A stretch of 64,000 nucleotides of DNA, taken from assembly GCA_963779225.1 (NCBI GenBank), contig CAVZWW010000003.1:1426001-1490000 (forward strand), read 5' to 3'. Below the pieces are notes generated by a model, which was not told where the DNA came from, made no database searches, and saw only the letters and a list, made by a program, of their open reading frames with translations. Source of the DNA: CAVPCZ01 sp963779225 (GTDB taxonomy: Bacteria > Bacteroidota > Ignavibacteria > UBA10030 > UBA6906). Shown in pieces: positions 54,228 to 62,816 of this stretch; position 1 is the first letter of the stretch, and each line of letters starts with the position of its first letter. The translations under genes and the position numbers were made by a program.

Positions 54228-54256
54228 TTGACAATCCGATCGAATGCCCGTACCTT
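54228..54256 (+). promoter_or_regulatory. Promoter TTGACA-17-TACCTT for the peptidase gene
   Basis: TTGACAATC, 17-bp spacer, TACCTT, about 77 bp before the ATG. It was duplicated together with the gene front at 46522. Confidence 0.75.
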
Positions 54257-54332
54257 CTAAAGCTTGCGTAAGGCTCCATTCTGATCATCCCTGAATCCAT
54301 TTCTCTACCGACGATCATTTCGAGGAGTCACC

Positions 54333-56423
54333 ATGTCCACTCTCACAAGACCAGCTCTCCCTGCTATCCTCGCCCTCGTTCTGGCGATTCTTTCCGGCGG
54401 ACAGACGAAGGCACAGGATGCCCGCCTTACCTGGATGAAAGAGGCCCGGGCAGATCTCGAGAAGGAGCTGATCACCATCCATGGTGAAGCACAGCACCAG
54501 CGCATCACGCAAGGATTGAATCAAGTTGCCACGTTCTGGCGACAGGAGGATGGCGATGCAACGGTGTTGAGCACGTTTGTGCGCGCCAACTTTGCAGGAA
54601 GCCAGGCGGTTCTCGATGTGATGTTTCAGAGGTTCGAGTATCTGCTCGAGCAGCTCAACGGGCACATGACCGAAATCGGGATGGCCTTCCGCGAACAGTC
54701 GGACTTGGACCGGGGCCCGATCTATCCATTCGACGAACTCTTTGGCGCCTATGCCCCGGGGGCTCATGTCACCGATGATTTCTTCTCGAACAAGCTGGCA
54801 TTCGTCGTCCTCCTCAACTTTCCCATCACCACCCTCGACCAACGGTTGAAGGGAAGCGCCCAATGGTCGCGCCGTCAATGGGCGGAGGCCAGGCTTGCTC
54901 AACAATTCTCCAAGCGCATTCCTGCGGATGTTAACCAGGCCGTAGCCGAGGCCGGGGCGATAGCCGACAAGTATATCGCGGAATACAATATTTACATGCA
55001 CCACCTTGTGGACGCAAAAGGTAACCGTCTCTTTCCACCCAGAATGCGCCTCCTTTCCCACTGGAATCTGCGCGACGAGCTCAAATCGGATTACGCCGAC
55101 AAAGAAAACGGAATGGCGAAACAGAAGATGATCCAGCGGGTAATGGAGCGCATTGTCACCCAGACGATCCCCGGGGTCGTGGTGGATAACCCGGGGGTGG
55201 ACTGGAACCCATTCACGAACGAAGTGCGCGCGACCACCGTCCGTGATGTTGAAGGGGTGGGAAAATCGGATCGTCCGGTGAGCAATGCGCCCGAGCCCGA
55301 CACGCGGTATGCGACGCTGCTGAAGACGTTTCTTGCGTCAGAGAAGATGGACCCCTACTCGCCCACCGCTCCGACGTTGATTGCCCGCCGGTTCGAAGAA
55401 AACCGGGAAATTCCTGAAGCGGCGGTCAAGGCGATGCTGGAATCGGTCCTGAAGTCCCCGCTGGTTCCCAAAATTGCGAAGATTATCGGGGATCGGCTCG
55501 GGCGGCCGCTCGAGCCCTTCGACATCTGGTACAACGGCTTCCGGGCCAGGGGCCGCTACACCGAAGCGCAGCTCGATTCGATCGTTCGTACGAAGTATCC
55601 GAATGCCGATGCATACAAAGCCGACATGCCCAATATGTTGATGCAGCTTGGCTTCAGCAGGGAACGGGCCGGGTATCTGGCGGCCAACATCCTCGTCGAA
55701 CCGGCCAGGGGGTCCGGACATGCGGCGGGTGCAGGCATGCGGTCCGCCAAATCCCGCCTGCGCACGCGGGTGGGCAAGGACGGGATGGACTACAAGGGGT
55801 TCAACATCGCAGTTCACGAGATGGGTCATAATGTGGAGCAGACTCTCTCACTCAACGATGTTGATCATTACCTCCTCAACGGTGTGCCGAACACGGCATT
55901 TACCGAAGCCATTGCGTATGTCTTTCAGACCCGGGATCTCCAGCTTCTGGGACTTCCGTCAGCCGATGCGAACAATGAAACACTCGATGCGCTCAATGTG
56001 TTCTGGCAGACCTACGAAATCGCTGGTGTCTCGCTGGTGGATATGGGGATCTGGCACTGGATGTATGATCATCCCCATGCCGGTGCGGTGGAGCTTAAGG
56101 CGGCAACGCTGCAAATAGCTAAAGATGTCTGGAACACCTACTACGCGCCGGTGTTCAAAACGAACGACGTCGTCCTCCTCGCGATCTATTCCCATATCAT
56201 CCATTCGTTTCTCTATATTCCCGATTATGCCATCGGACACGTGATTTCACATCAGATTGAAGAATTCCTGAAAGGGAAGGAGACTATCGGGCCGGAGATT
56301 GAAAGGATGGTGAAGGCCGGCAGCGTTGTCCCGGACGTGTGGATGCGGAACGCCGTCGGATCGCCGGTGACCGCCGATCCATTGCTTCTGGCTACAGACC
56401 GCGCACTGAAAGCGTACAGATGA
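54333..56423 (+). CDS. Exported HExxH (gluzincin-type) metallopeptidase
   Basis: A product of 696 residues with a signal peptide (1-27) and a mostly helical body. The zinc motif HEMGH gives His495, Glu496 and His499, and a downstream TEAIAY provides Glu525 as the likely third ligand, the HExxH...E layout of gluzincins such as M3 oligopeptidases. The helix-rich build and large N-terminal part also fit an M3-like, pocket-type peptidase, though overall likeness is low and I cannot name the family firmly. Export suggests it trims peptides in the periplasm. GAGGAG precedes the ATG. A decayed copy of its first part lies at 46576-47092. Confidence 0.82.
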   Translation: MSTLTRPALPAILALVLAILSGGQTKAQDARLTWMKEARADLEKELITIHGEAQHQRITQGLNQVATFWRQEDGDATVLSTFVRANFAGSQAVLDVMFQRFEYLLEQLNGHMTEIGMAFREQSDLDRGPIYPFDELFGAYAPGAHVTDDFFSNKLAFVVLLNFPITTLDQRLKGSAQWSRRQWAEARLAQQFSKRIPADVNQAVAEAGAIADKYIAEYNIYMHHLVDAKGNRLFPPRMRLLSHWNLRDELKSDYADKENGMAKQKMIQRVMERIVTQTIPGVVVDNPGVDWNPFTNEVRATTVRDVEGVGKSDRPVSNAPEPDTRYATLLKTFLASEKMDPYSPTAPTLIARRFEENREIPEAAVKAMLESVLKSPLVPKIAKIIGDRLGRPLEPFDIWYNGFRARGRYTEAQLDSIVRTKYPNADAYKADMPNMLMQLGFSRERAGYLAANILVEPARGSGHAAGAGMRSAKSRLRTRVGKDGMDYKGFNIAVHEMGHNVEQTLSLNDVDHYLLNGVPNTAFTEAIAYVFQTRDLQLLGLPSADANNETLDALNVFWQTYEIAGVSLVDMGIWHWMYDHPHAGAVELKAATLQIAKDVWNTYYAPVFKTNDVVLLAIYSHIIHSFLYIPDYAIGHVISHQIEEFLKGKETIGPEIERMVKAGSVVPDVWMRNAVGSPVTADPLLLATDRALKAYR

Positions 56424-56542
56424 GAGACGCCGCAAACCGCCGCACAATCTGTTCACGGTTCTCCGGCGGGGTTCCGCAGGCTCTCCTCGCACGAACCTCT
56501 CGTTCACCGTTGACAGGCGCCACGCAATAGAAAAAGCAAGGA

Positions 56543-57337
56543 ATGATGGAACCCTTCACGGTCACGCAGATCGCAATCCTTGTGACAGCCGGTTTCGTTG
56601 CAGGAGTGATGAATTCCATTGCCGGCGGAGGAACGATGATCACGTTCCCGACTCTCATTTTCGTCGGTTTTCCATCCATCCCTGCGAATGCGACGAACAC
56701 CGTCGCATTACTGCCGGGAATCCTTAGCAGCGCGGCCGGCTACAGGAAGAATGTTCCTTCGATATACCGGTGGCTCAAACTCTTTGCTCCGGTGAGCCTT
56801 CTGGGTGGATTGACCGGGGGGATACTTCTTGTTCAGACACCCTCAAGGGTGTTCGATTCGTTCGTCCCGTTTCTTATCCTCTTTGCGACAATCCTTTTCA
56901 TGGCTCAGGGGGTTCTGGCAAGGGTCTTGAGGACACGGGGGGAGATCGGGAAGGGGAAATCTCACTCGCGCAATTGGATTGCCGGCGCTGTCATGTTTCA
57001 GTTTGCTGTGGCCTTGTATGGAGGATATTTCGGGGCCGGGATTGGCATTCTCATGCTCGCTTCTCTCGGAATGCTCGGGTTCGAAAACGTGCATGAAATG
57101 AACACCCTGAAGGTCATGCTCGCCTTTCTTATCAACGGGGTTGCGGCGGGCTATTTCATCTGGAGCGGACTGATCGACTGGGCTGCTGTCGGAGTCATGA
57201 TGGTCGGCACAATAGCCGGGGGATTCAGCGGAGCACACTATGCGCAAAAGGTTCCGCAGCGGATTGTCCGCATGCTCATATCAGCCATCGGATTGATCAT
57301 CTCGGCAGTAATGTTCTTCAGGACATTCCTTTCGTGA
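56543..57337 (+). CDS. TSUP (TauE/SafE) family permease
   Basis: A product of 264 residues with about eight membrane helices and the duplicated TSUP motif: GFVAGVMNSIAGGGTMITFP in the first half and ALYGGYFGAGIGILMLASLG in the second. The conserved NATNTVALLPG lies between. Members export or import sulfite, sulfonates or related organic anions. The start is not settled: ATG 56543 and ATG 56546 both sit very close to AAGGA. It follows the peptidase gene after about 120 bp. Confidence 0.9.
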   Translation: MMEPFTVTQIAILVTAGFVAGVMNSIAGGGTMITFPTLIFVGFPSIPANATNTVALLPGILSSAAGYRKNVPSIYRWLKLFAPVSLLGGLTGGILLVQTPSRVFDSFVPFLILFATILFMAQGVLARVLRTRGEIGKGKSHSRNWIAGAVMFQFAVALYGGYFGAGIGILMLASLGMLGFENVHEMNTLKVMLAFLINGVAAGYFIWSGLIDWAAVGVMMVGTIAGGFSGAHYAQKVPQRIVRMLISAIGLIISAVMFFRTFLS

Positions 57338-57668
57338 GAGCCGGTGAATTGTCGATCCTCCCTTGAGTGTCCGTCGGACGATTCTCCCTGAATCGGTCCT
57401 CCGGATCATCTTCAAGTTTTCCCCTAATGTTGCTCGATCATCTTTCGGCTCGCCAACCATCGCCCTGACTCTTCGTATCCGGCACGGGATTGCTGGAGCG
57501 GGAGAGATGTTACGGAAATCAAGTCTTACCCATCTCCGAAAAGGAAGCTCGTTTTCTTACTTTCGGAAGCCTGGGAAAGAGAGTATATTCATAGCGGCGG
57601 CCGCCGTTCGGGTGGTACACACAGGGCTCAGGCAATTCCATCACGAAGACCAGGAACAGGAGGAGCGG
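57338..57668. other. Gap before the MFS gene, no supported gene
   Basis: The frame of the MFS gene is open back to 57363, but the upstream 102 codons are Arg/Ser-rich and lack a ribosome site. TATATT near 57582 could be a -10 box; no TTGAC stands 17 bp before it. Confidence 0.4.
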
Positions 57669-58991
57669 GTGAATGGACCAGCAGTGATTTCGGAGTTCGA
57701 GAAGGCCACCTACCGAAAAGTGACCTGGCGGCTGATTCCTTTTCTCTTCCTGTGCTATATCCTGTCGTACGTCGACCGCGTGAATGTCAGCTTTGCCAAA
57801 TTGCATATGCAGCAGGACCTGGGCATGAGCGACACCGTGTTCGGTGCGGGCATGGGAATCTTCTTCATCGGCTATTTTTTCTTTGAAGTGCCGAGCAATA
57901 TCGCGCTGCAGAAGATCGGCGCGCGCCGCTGGATCGGACCGTTGATGATTGTGTGGGGGTTTGTTTCTTCGGCGTTCATGTTTGCCGACACCCCTCTCAT
58001 GTTCTACGCACTGCGATTCCTGCTCGGCATTGTCGAATCGGGATTCTTCCCGGGCGTTATCCTCTATTTGACATTCTGGTTTCCCGGTAGATATCGTGCC
58101 AAGATGATCGCGGCGTTCATGAGTGCCATCGCTCTCTCCGGTGCATTTGGAAGTCCGGTGTCGGGATGGATCATGTCGTCGATGGCCGGTGTCGCCGGTC
58201 TGGCCAGCTGGCAGTGGCTCTTTCTTCTGGAGGGGATTCCTTCTGCCCTTGTCGGCATTGTCGCAATGTTCTATCTGGATGATGGTCCCCATAAAGCAGG
58301 ATGGCTTGCGGTTGAGGAGCGAGATCTTCTAGTGGCGCGTCTCCGGGAGGAAGAGGCGTTCAAGGCACGTCAAGGACACCGGCGCCATACCCTTGCCGAT
58401 GCCTTCAGGAGCAGCACGGTGTGGTTGCTCTGCGTCGTGTACTTCGGTGTCATTATGGGGAACTACTTCATCAGCTTCTGGATGCCGCAGCTTATCAAGG
58501 ACAACTTTGCCACCGATCCGTGGCATATAGGGCTGATTTCCATGATCCCGTGGGGTTTCGGAGCCGTGGTGATGATCCTCTGGGGTCATCACTCGGACAC
58601 GACGGGGGAACGTCGCTGGCATTTTGCGCTTGCGGGCATCCTTGCGGCGGTGTTCTTTGTCGTGAGCGGGATTCAAGGTCTCCATCCCGTTCTCAGTATC
58701 GCGGCCCTTGCGTTTGCCACGGCCGGAGTTATGTCCAGCCTGTCAACATTCTGGGCGTTGCCCACTGCAATTCTTTCCGGCAGCGCCGCCGCGGCGGGGA
58801 TTGCCTGGATCAACTCGGTTGGGAACCTTGGTGGATTTGTGAGTCCCTATGCTGTGGGGTGGATCCGGGATATGACGCACAGCACAATGTATGCGGTGTT
58901 CGCGCTGGCCGCAGCGTTTCTGCTATCGGTGGCGCTGGTGTTTGTTGTAGTGAAAGAAGAAAAGCCGGCAGGCTCTCGGGGGCAGGAATGA
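57669..58991 (+). CDS. MFS transporter, anion:cation symporter type
   Basis: A product of 440 residues with twelve membrane helices. LSYVDRVNVSFAKLHMQQDL is the first-helix signature of the anion:cation symporter group (tartrate, phthalate, hexuronate importers), and FFEVPSNIALQKIGARRWIG is the conserved loop 2-3. It should import an organic acid, possibly a sugar acid. The start is taken at a GTG (57669) preceded by AGGAGG at 5 nt, because the family N-terminus begins there. The stop codon lies inside the terminator stem. Confidence 0.88.
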   Translation: MNGPAVISEFEKATYRKVTWRLIPFLFLCYILSYVDRVNVSFAKLHMQQDLGMSDTVFGAGMGIFFIGYFFFEVPSNIALQKIGARRWIGPLMIVWGFVSSAFMFADTPLMFYALRFLLGIVESGFFPGVILYLTFWFPGRYRAKMIAAFMSAIALSGAFGSPVSGWIMSSMAGVAGLASWQWLFLLEGIPSALVGIVAMFYLDDGPHKAGWLAVEERDLLVARLREEEAFKARQGHRRHTLADAFRSSTVWLLCVVYFGVIMGNYFISFWMPQLIKDNFATDPWHIGLISMIPWGFGAVVMILWGHHSDTTGERRWHFALAGILAAVFFVVSGIQGLHPVLSIAALAFATAGVMSSLSTFWALPTAILSGSAAAAGIAWINSVGNLGGFVSPYAVGWIRDMTHSTMYAVFALAAAFLLSVALVFVVVKEEKPAGSRGQE

Positions 58992-59028
58992 ATCATCCGC
59001 TCCGGGAATATCGGGAGCGGATGATTCA
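58989..59028 (+). terminator. Fifteen-pair terminator hairpin overlapping the MFS stop codon
   Basis: The stem pairs 58989-59003 with 59014-59028 without mismatch around a ten-base loop, and its first three bases are the stop codon TGA. The following sequence has only a weak T content. Confidence 0.7.
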
Positions 59029-59211
59029 ATTGCAGTAAAGTTCCCCGGTAAGGAGGATAACGCAGGCTGCTGGACGAACTCGCTCATGCCATGACACAAT
59101 CGGGCTGCCACTTGCTAAAGACTGCATTGTTTGCAACCTTAAGCACATACAAACTCCGTTGCATGAGTCCGGGCCTGAAGCCGGGTCGAGGAACATTGAA
59201 AGATCTCTGGA

Positions 59212-59790
59212 ATGGACTCAAATGCTGTTATTCGCTGTGCCTGGTCCGGGAGTGATCCCCTGTACCAGGCATACCACGATCACGAGTGGGGCGTTCCGGT
59301 GCACGCTGACCGCCGCCTTTTTGAGATGCTGATTCTCGAAGGGGCACAGGCCGGGCTGAGCTGGAGCACGATTCTGCGGAAGAGGGAAAACTACAGACGC
59401 GCTTTTGATGCATTTGATCCGAGGAAGATCGCCACATACAACAGCGCGAGGATAGCCAGATTGATGAAGGACGAGGGCATTGTGCGCAACAGGTTGAAGA
59501 TCGAAAGCACGGTGCTCAATGCGAAGGCGTTCCTTGCCGTGCAGAAGGAGTTCGGAAGTTTTGACAGCTATCTGTGGCGGTTTGTTGGCGGGAAGCCCCT
59601 GATGAACCACCGGCGATCAATCACGGATCTGCCTTCCTCAACGCCGGAGTCGGATGCGCTGAGCAAAGATCTGAAGAAGCGGGGTTTCAAGTTTGTCGGT
59701 AGCACCATCTGTTATGCGTTCATGCAGGCGGTGGGGATGGTGAACGATCATACTGTTGATTGCTTCCGCCATGCAGGCCTGAAGAGTTGA
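59212..59790 (+). CDS. tag: DNA-3-methyladenine glycosylase I
   Basis: A product of 192 residues, normal for Tag. The zinc site is complete: Cys9 (RCAW), His22 (AYHDHEW), His180 and Cys184 (NDHTVDC). Family blocks PLYQAYHDHEWG, LFEMLILEGAQAGLSWSTIL and FVGSTICYAFMQAVGMVNDH are all present. It removes 3-methyladenine from alkylated DNA as the first step of base excision repair in the cytoplasm. It starts about 180 bp after the MFS terminator. No adaptive-response genes such as ada or alkA are nearby. Confidence 0.96.
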   Translation: MDSNAVIRCAWSGSDPLYQAYHDHEWGVPVHADRRLFEMLILEGAQAGLSWSTILRKRENYRRAFDAFDPRKIATYNSARIARLMKDEGIVRNRLKIESTVLNAKAFLAVQKEFGSFDSYLWRFVGGKPLMNHRRSITDLPSSTPESDALSKDLKKRGFKFVGSTICYAFMQAVGMVNDHTVDCFRHAGLKS

Positions 59791-59886
59791 TGGGCCGATC
59801 TTCCTTGCTTGTTTCTTGTCGGGGCTGTTCGGTTTTCACTTTGCCCGACGAACTTTCCGGCGACCACACCTGAAGGAGGAATGAAC

Positions 59887-60945
59887 ATGAATGACCCACG
59901 AAGCAAGTTCAGCAGGCGCGAATTTATCGGAGGAACCGTCGCGGCCACATTGGCGATGGCCGCGGGGAACGGCAATGCCGCCGTTGACCCGGAGCAGCAG
60001 AAAAGCATTAAAGACCTGCCCTACAATCCCAGAACCCACAAAGCGATGCCCACACGCAATCTTGGCAAAACGGGATACCAGGTGGGAATCTTCAGTCTCG
60101 GCGGTCAGGCGACCCTTGAGATGAAGGGAAAAGAGAAAGAATCGGTGGAGATCCTCAACCGGGCGATCGACCTGGGTGTAAATTACATCGACACAGCGGC
60201 GGGGTACGGGGGCGGGGTGAGCGAAATCAACATCGGTCAGGTGCTAAGAGACCGTCGCAAAGAAGTCTTTCAGACCTCGAAAACTGCAGACCGAACCTAC
60301 GACGGTTCCATGAAACTGCTGGAGAAGAGTCTGCAACAGCTCCAGACCGACCATCTTGACCTCTGGCAGCTGCACAATGTGCAGCGACAGGATCAGCTGG
60401 ATGCGATATTTGCGAATGACGGCGCACTTAAAGCACTGCTGAAGGCGCGTGAGGAGGGGATGGTGCGTTTCCTCGGTATCACCGGCCACTATGAACCGCT
60501 CATCCTGAAACAAGCTCTGGACAGATTCGACTTTGACACGATTCTCATGGCCGTCAACGCCGCGGACACGCATTACCTCAGCTTCAAGCGCTACCTTTTG
60601 CCGGTGGCGCAAAAGAAGGGGATCGGCATCATCGGGATGAAACTCGCCACGCGTGGCCGTATGCTCTCCACCTGGACACCTCCTCCACCCGATCAGCAGC
60701 CCGAGCGGTTGCGGACGACAAAGCCGGGGACGATCACGATGAAAGAATCGCTCTACTACAACTGCAGCCTACAGGTAAGTACGAATATCGTGGGCGTGGA
60801 CAACATTGAACAGCTGGAACAGAATGTGAAATGGGCGTCGGAGTTTTCGCCATTGAGCCCCGACCAAATGGAGGGAATCGAGTACAAAACATTACCGATA
60901 GTCCGCCAGGGGCTCTATTTCCGGCGGTGGGATCTAGGAGCGTAG
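59887..60945 (+). CDS. Tat-exported aldo/keto reductase
   Basis: A product of 352 residues. The N-terminus KFSRREFIGG is a twin-arginine signal, so the enzyme is exported folded with its nicotinamide cofactor. The AKR barrel follows: NYIDTAAGYG gives the catalytic Asp and Tyr, QTSKT the Lys, and DLWQLHN the His. LGKTGYQVGIFSLGG is the usual strand 1 region. The substrate is unknown; Tat-exported AKRs of this type are common in this phylum. The second ATG (59887) is chosen because AAGGAGG stands 7 nt upstream. Confidence 0.9.
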   Translation: MNDPRSKFSRREFIGGTVAATLAMAAGNGNAAVDPEQQKSIKDLPYNPRTHKAMPTRNLGKTGYQVGIFSLGGQATLEMKGKEKESVEILNRAIDLGVNYIDTAAGYGGGVSEINIGQVLRDRRKEVFQTSKTADRTYDGSMKLLEKSLQQLQTDHLDLWQLHNVQRQDQLDAIFANDGALKALLKAREEGMVRFLGITGHYEPLILKQALDRFDFDTILMAVNAADTHYLSFKRYLLPVAQKKGIGIIGMKLATRGRMLSTWTPPPPDQQPERLRTTKPGTITMKESLYYNCSLQVSTNIVGVDNIEQLEQNVKWASEFSPLSPDQMEGIEYKTLPIVRQGLYFRRWDLGA

Positions 60946-60959
60946 CACGAGGGGTCCGA

Positions 60960-61180
60960 TCATTATTTGAGCCCCATCTTTTGTCTGAGAAGTCCAATAA
61001 TGCATCAATCTGCTGCGCGACGGTGCCAGTTTGATGCCCTGTCCGCCGGACGCTCCCTTCGAGTACCGCATCGACATCCGGATCCCGACTGATGTCATGA
61101 ACCCATACGTTCACCTTCTTGACTCGCATCACTGATGTGCGCACATATAGCCGGCTGGCTATCACCCGCTCCCAATCTGC
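60960..61180 (-). pseudogene. Remnant of a TolB-like receptor domain
   Basis: On the minus strand one frame reads SRLYVRTSVMRVKKV, then ISRDPDVDAVLEGSVRRTG, then TVAQQIDA. This matches the consensus of the TolB/FlgO-like domain in kinase and cyclase receptors (VxSRTSVMRYK, ELNVDAVLEGSVxRxG, VRITAQLIDA), and specifically VLEGSVRKAG in kinase paralog 1. No kinase, start codon or TPR part is attached. It is therefore the eroded trace of another receptor gene. The frame continues into the antisense of the neighbouring AKR gene, which is meaningless. Confidence 0.68.
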
Positions 61181-61351
61181 AAACCATTGCGGAGTTGTGT
61201 ATTTGGCCAGATACATATTTTCCTTGCACCCTGCGCGGTGTAGGTGCTGCTCTCTCCGCCGTTCGCCGCAAGCATCCCTGGTACACCATTTGCACGATTT
61301 CTCACTTGTGCCCCTCAAGGGGGCGTATCTCCAAATCTACTTCGGCAGGGC

Positions 61352-62698
61352 ATGCAAAAACATTATTGTCGGGTGTGCAACCGGGTTCTCTCCTCTGCAG
61401 TGTGTCCGGTCCATGCAGAAACGCACACCATTCTGGTGGATGTCGAAGGCGTGAAGCTTCAGGCTGATACGGCCTCCGGGGAGCGGATACATCCTCCACA
61501 TGGAGTGGCGCCTCCCGCGCAGAATTTCGTTCATCACACGCCGGGTGCTGCGCCGTACGCACAAAGTGTCATACTTCACGCGCAGGGGGTCGTGCTCTCC
61601 GCGCACGGCGAAGCGCCTCTTGCAGAAAGCTCAACCCACTGCGTGCAATGCGCAGAACATCACCGTCAAAGCCCGACGCTTCACGATCCGAAACAGGAGC
61701 GACATGACATTCACCTTCGGATACCGGCTCAAATCAGGCCGACTGCATCGAAGCTCCCATTGTCGACCTCACACTCCCCGGCAGGACTTCGTCCGTTTGA
61801 TCTGGCCCGGGGCCAGAGCAACCCGGCCGGTGAATCAAAGATACTGCGTTTTCGCAGATCCGAGAGGATGCTGCACTGGGCGATAGCGATACCGTTCATG
61901 GTGTGCTGGTTAACTTCGGCTATTCTCGTATTCTTGTACAACCCTGATCCCAACCTTGCTTTGCGGGACGTCTTTGCCTGGATGCACCGCCTGTCGGGAG
62001 TTTGCCTGATCCTCTTCCCGATCCTGGCTGTCGTCCGGGGGCGGAGCGACTACAAATTTCATCTCTACAATATCAGATGTGCATGGCTGTGGACTCTCAA
62101 CGATCTGAAATGGATCATGCTGATGGGCCTCGCGGCGATCAGCAAGAAGATCGTTCTTCCCGAGCAGGGGAAGTTCAACGCTGCGGAGAAGATCAATTTC
62201 ATGTCCTTGATGGTCTCTTGCCCTATCTTCATTGTCACGGGCATCATGATCTGGGTGCATCAACTGGGCTGGGCCGCATGGCTGATCCATAGTTTTGCAG
62301 CCCTGATGGCAAGCCCCACGATGCTCGGCCACATCTACATGGCGACAATAAATCCCGACACCCGCAGCGGTCTCGGGGGAATGATTTCAGGGTACGTTGA
62401 CCGGCAGTGGGCGAGGCATCACTATGGACTCTGGTACAAGGAAAACTTTGAACGAACAGTGAGGACGGGCGCAACAGTCCCGACGTTGTTTCACCCCCCG
62501 GACCACCGCGTCCACATCCGTTGTTCCTCCTGCAAAGAGAATATGGTGGTGTCCTGGACCTGGATCCTGGAAAAGATATTCACAGCACAATCCATAGTCT
62601 GCCCGCGATGTGGCGTGACGCTCAAGGCGATTAGTACGATCACGAACCAGCAAGAACTGGAGTGGATCCAGAACCACCTCGACCCTGCCGCCAAGTAA
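61352..62698 (+). CDS. Di-haem cytochrome b (formate dehydrogenase gamma-like) with zinc-ribbon ends
   Basis: A product of 448 residues. The centre (about 170-385) has four helices of the FdhC/FdoI type: RSERMLHWAIAIPFMVCWLT with a haem His, WMHRLSGV, and the family loop QGKFNAAEKINFMSLMVSCP. Both ends are unusual. The N-terminus has CRVC, CPVH and later CVQC/HH motifs, split by a linker of about 60 residues rich in Ala, His, Val and Gly; the C-terminus carries CSSC and CPRC, a second zinc ribbon. It should take electrons from a periplasmic partner to quinone. No catalytic dehydrogenase lies next to it. The start at MQKHYCRVC is the most plausible; its ribosome site is weak. Confidence 0.8.
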   Translation: MQKHYCRVCNRVLSSAVCPVHAETHTILVDVEGVKLQADTASGERIHPPHGVAPPAQNFVHHTPGAAPYAQSVILHAQGVVLSAHGEAPLAESSTHCVQCAEHHRQSPTLHDPKQERHDIHLRIPAQIRPTASKLPLSTSHSPAGLRPFDLARGQSNPAGESKILRFRRSERMLHWAIAIPFMVCWLTSAILVFLYNPDPNLALRDVFAWMHRLSGVCLILFPILAVVRGRSDYKFHLYNIRCAWLWTLNDLKWIMLMGLAAISKKIVLPEQGKFNAAEKINFMSLMVSCPIFIVTGIMIWVHQLGWAAWLIHSFAALMASPTMLGHIYMATINPDTRSGLGGMISGYVDRQWARHHYGLWYKENFERTVRTGATVPTLFHPPDHRVHIRCSSCKENMVVSWTWILEKIFTAQSIVCPRCGVTLKAISTITNQQELEWIQNHLDPAAK

Positions 62699-62816
62699 TA
62701 CCGCCACCTCGATTTCACAGTCGTGGATGCGCCAACGTTCGAGCTCCTCACCATTGTAGCAGCGCCTGCGCGGCAGGAAGTCGACAAGACGGCAGAAGCC
62801 CGCCCCGTTCCAGGTC

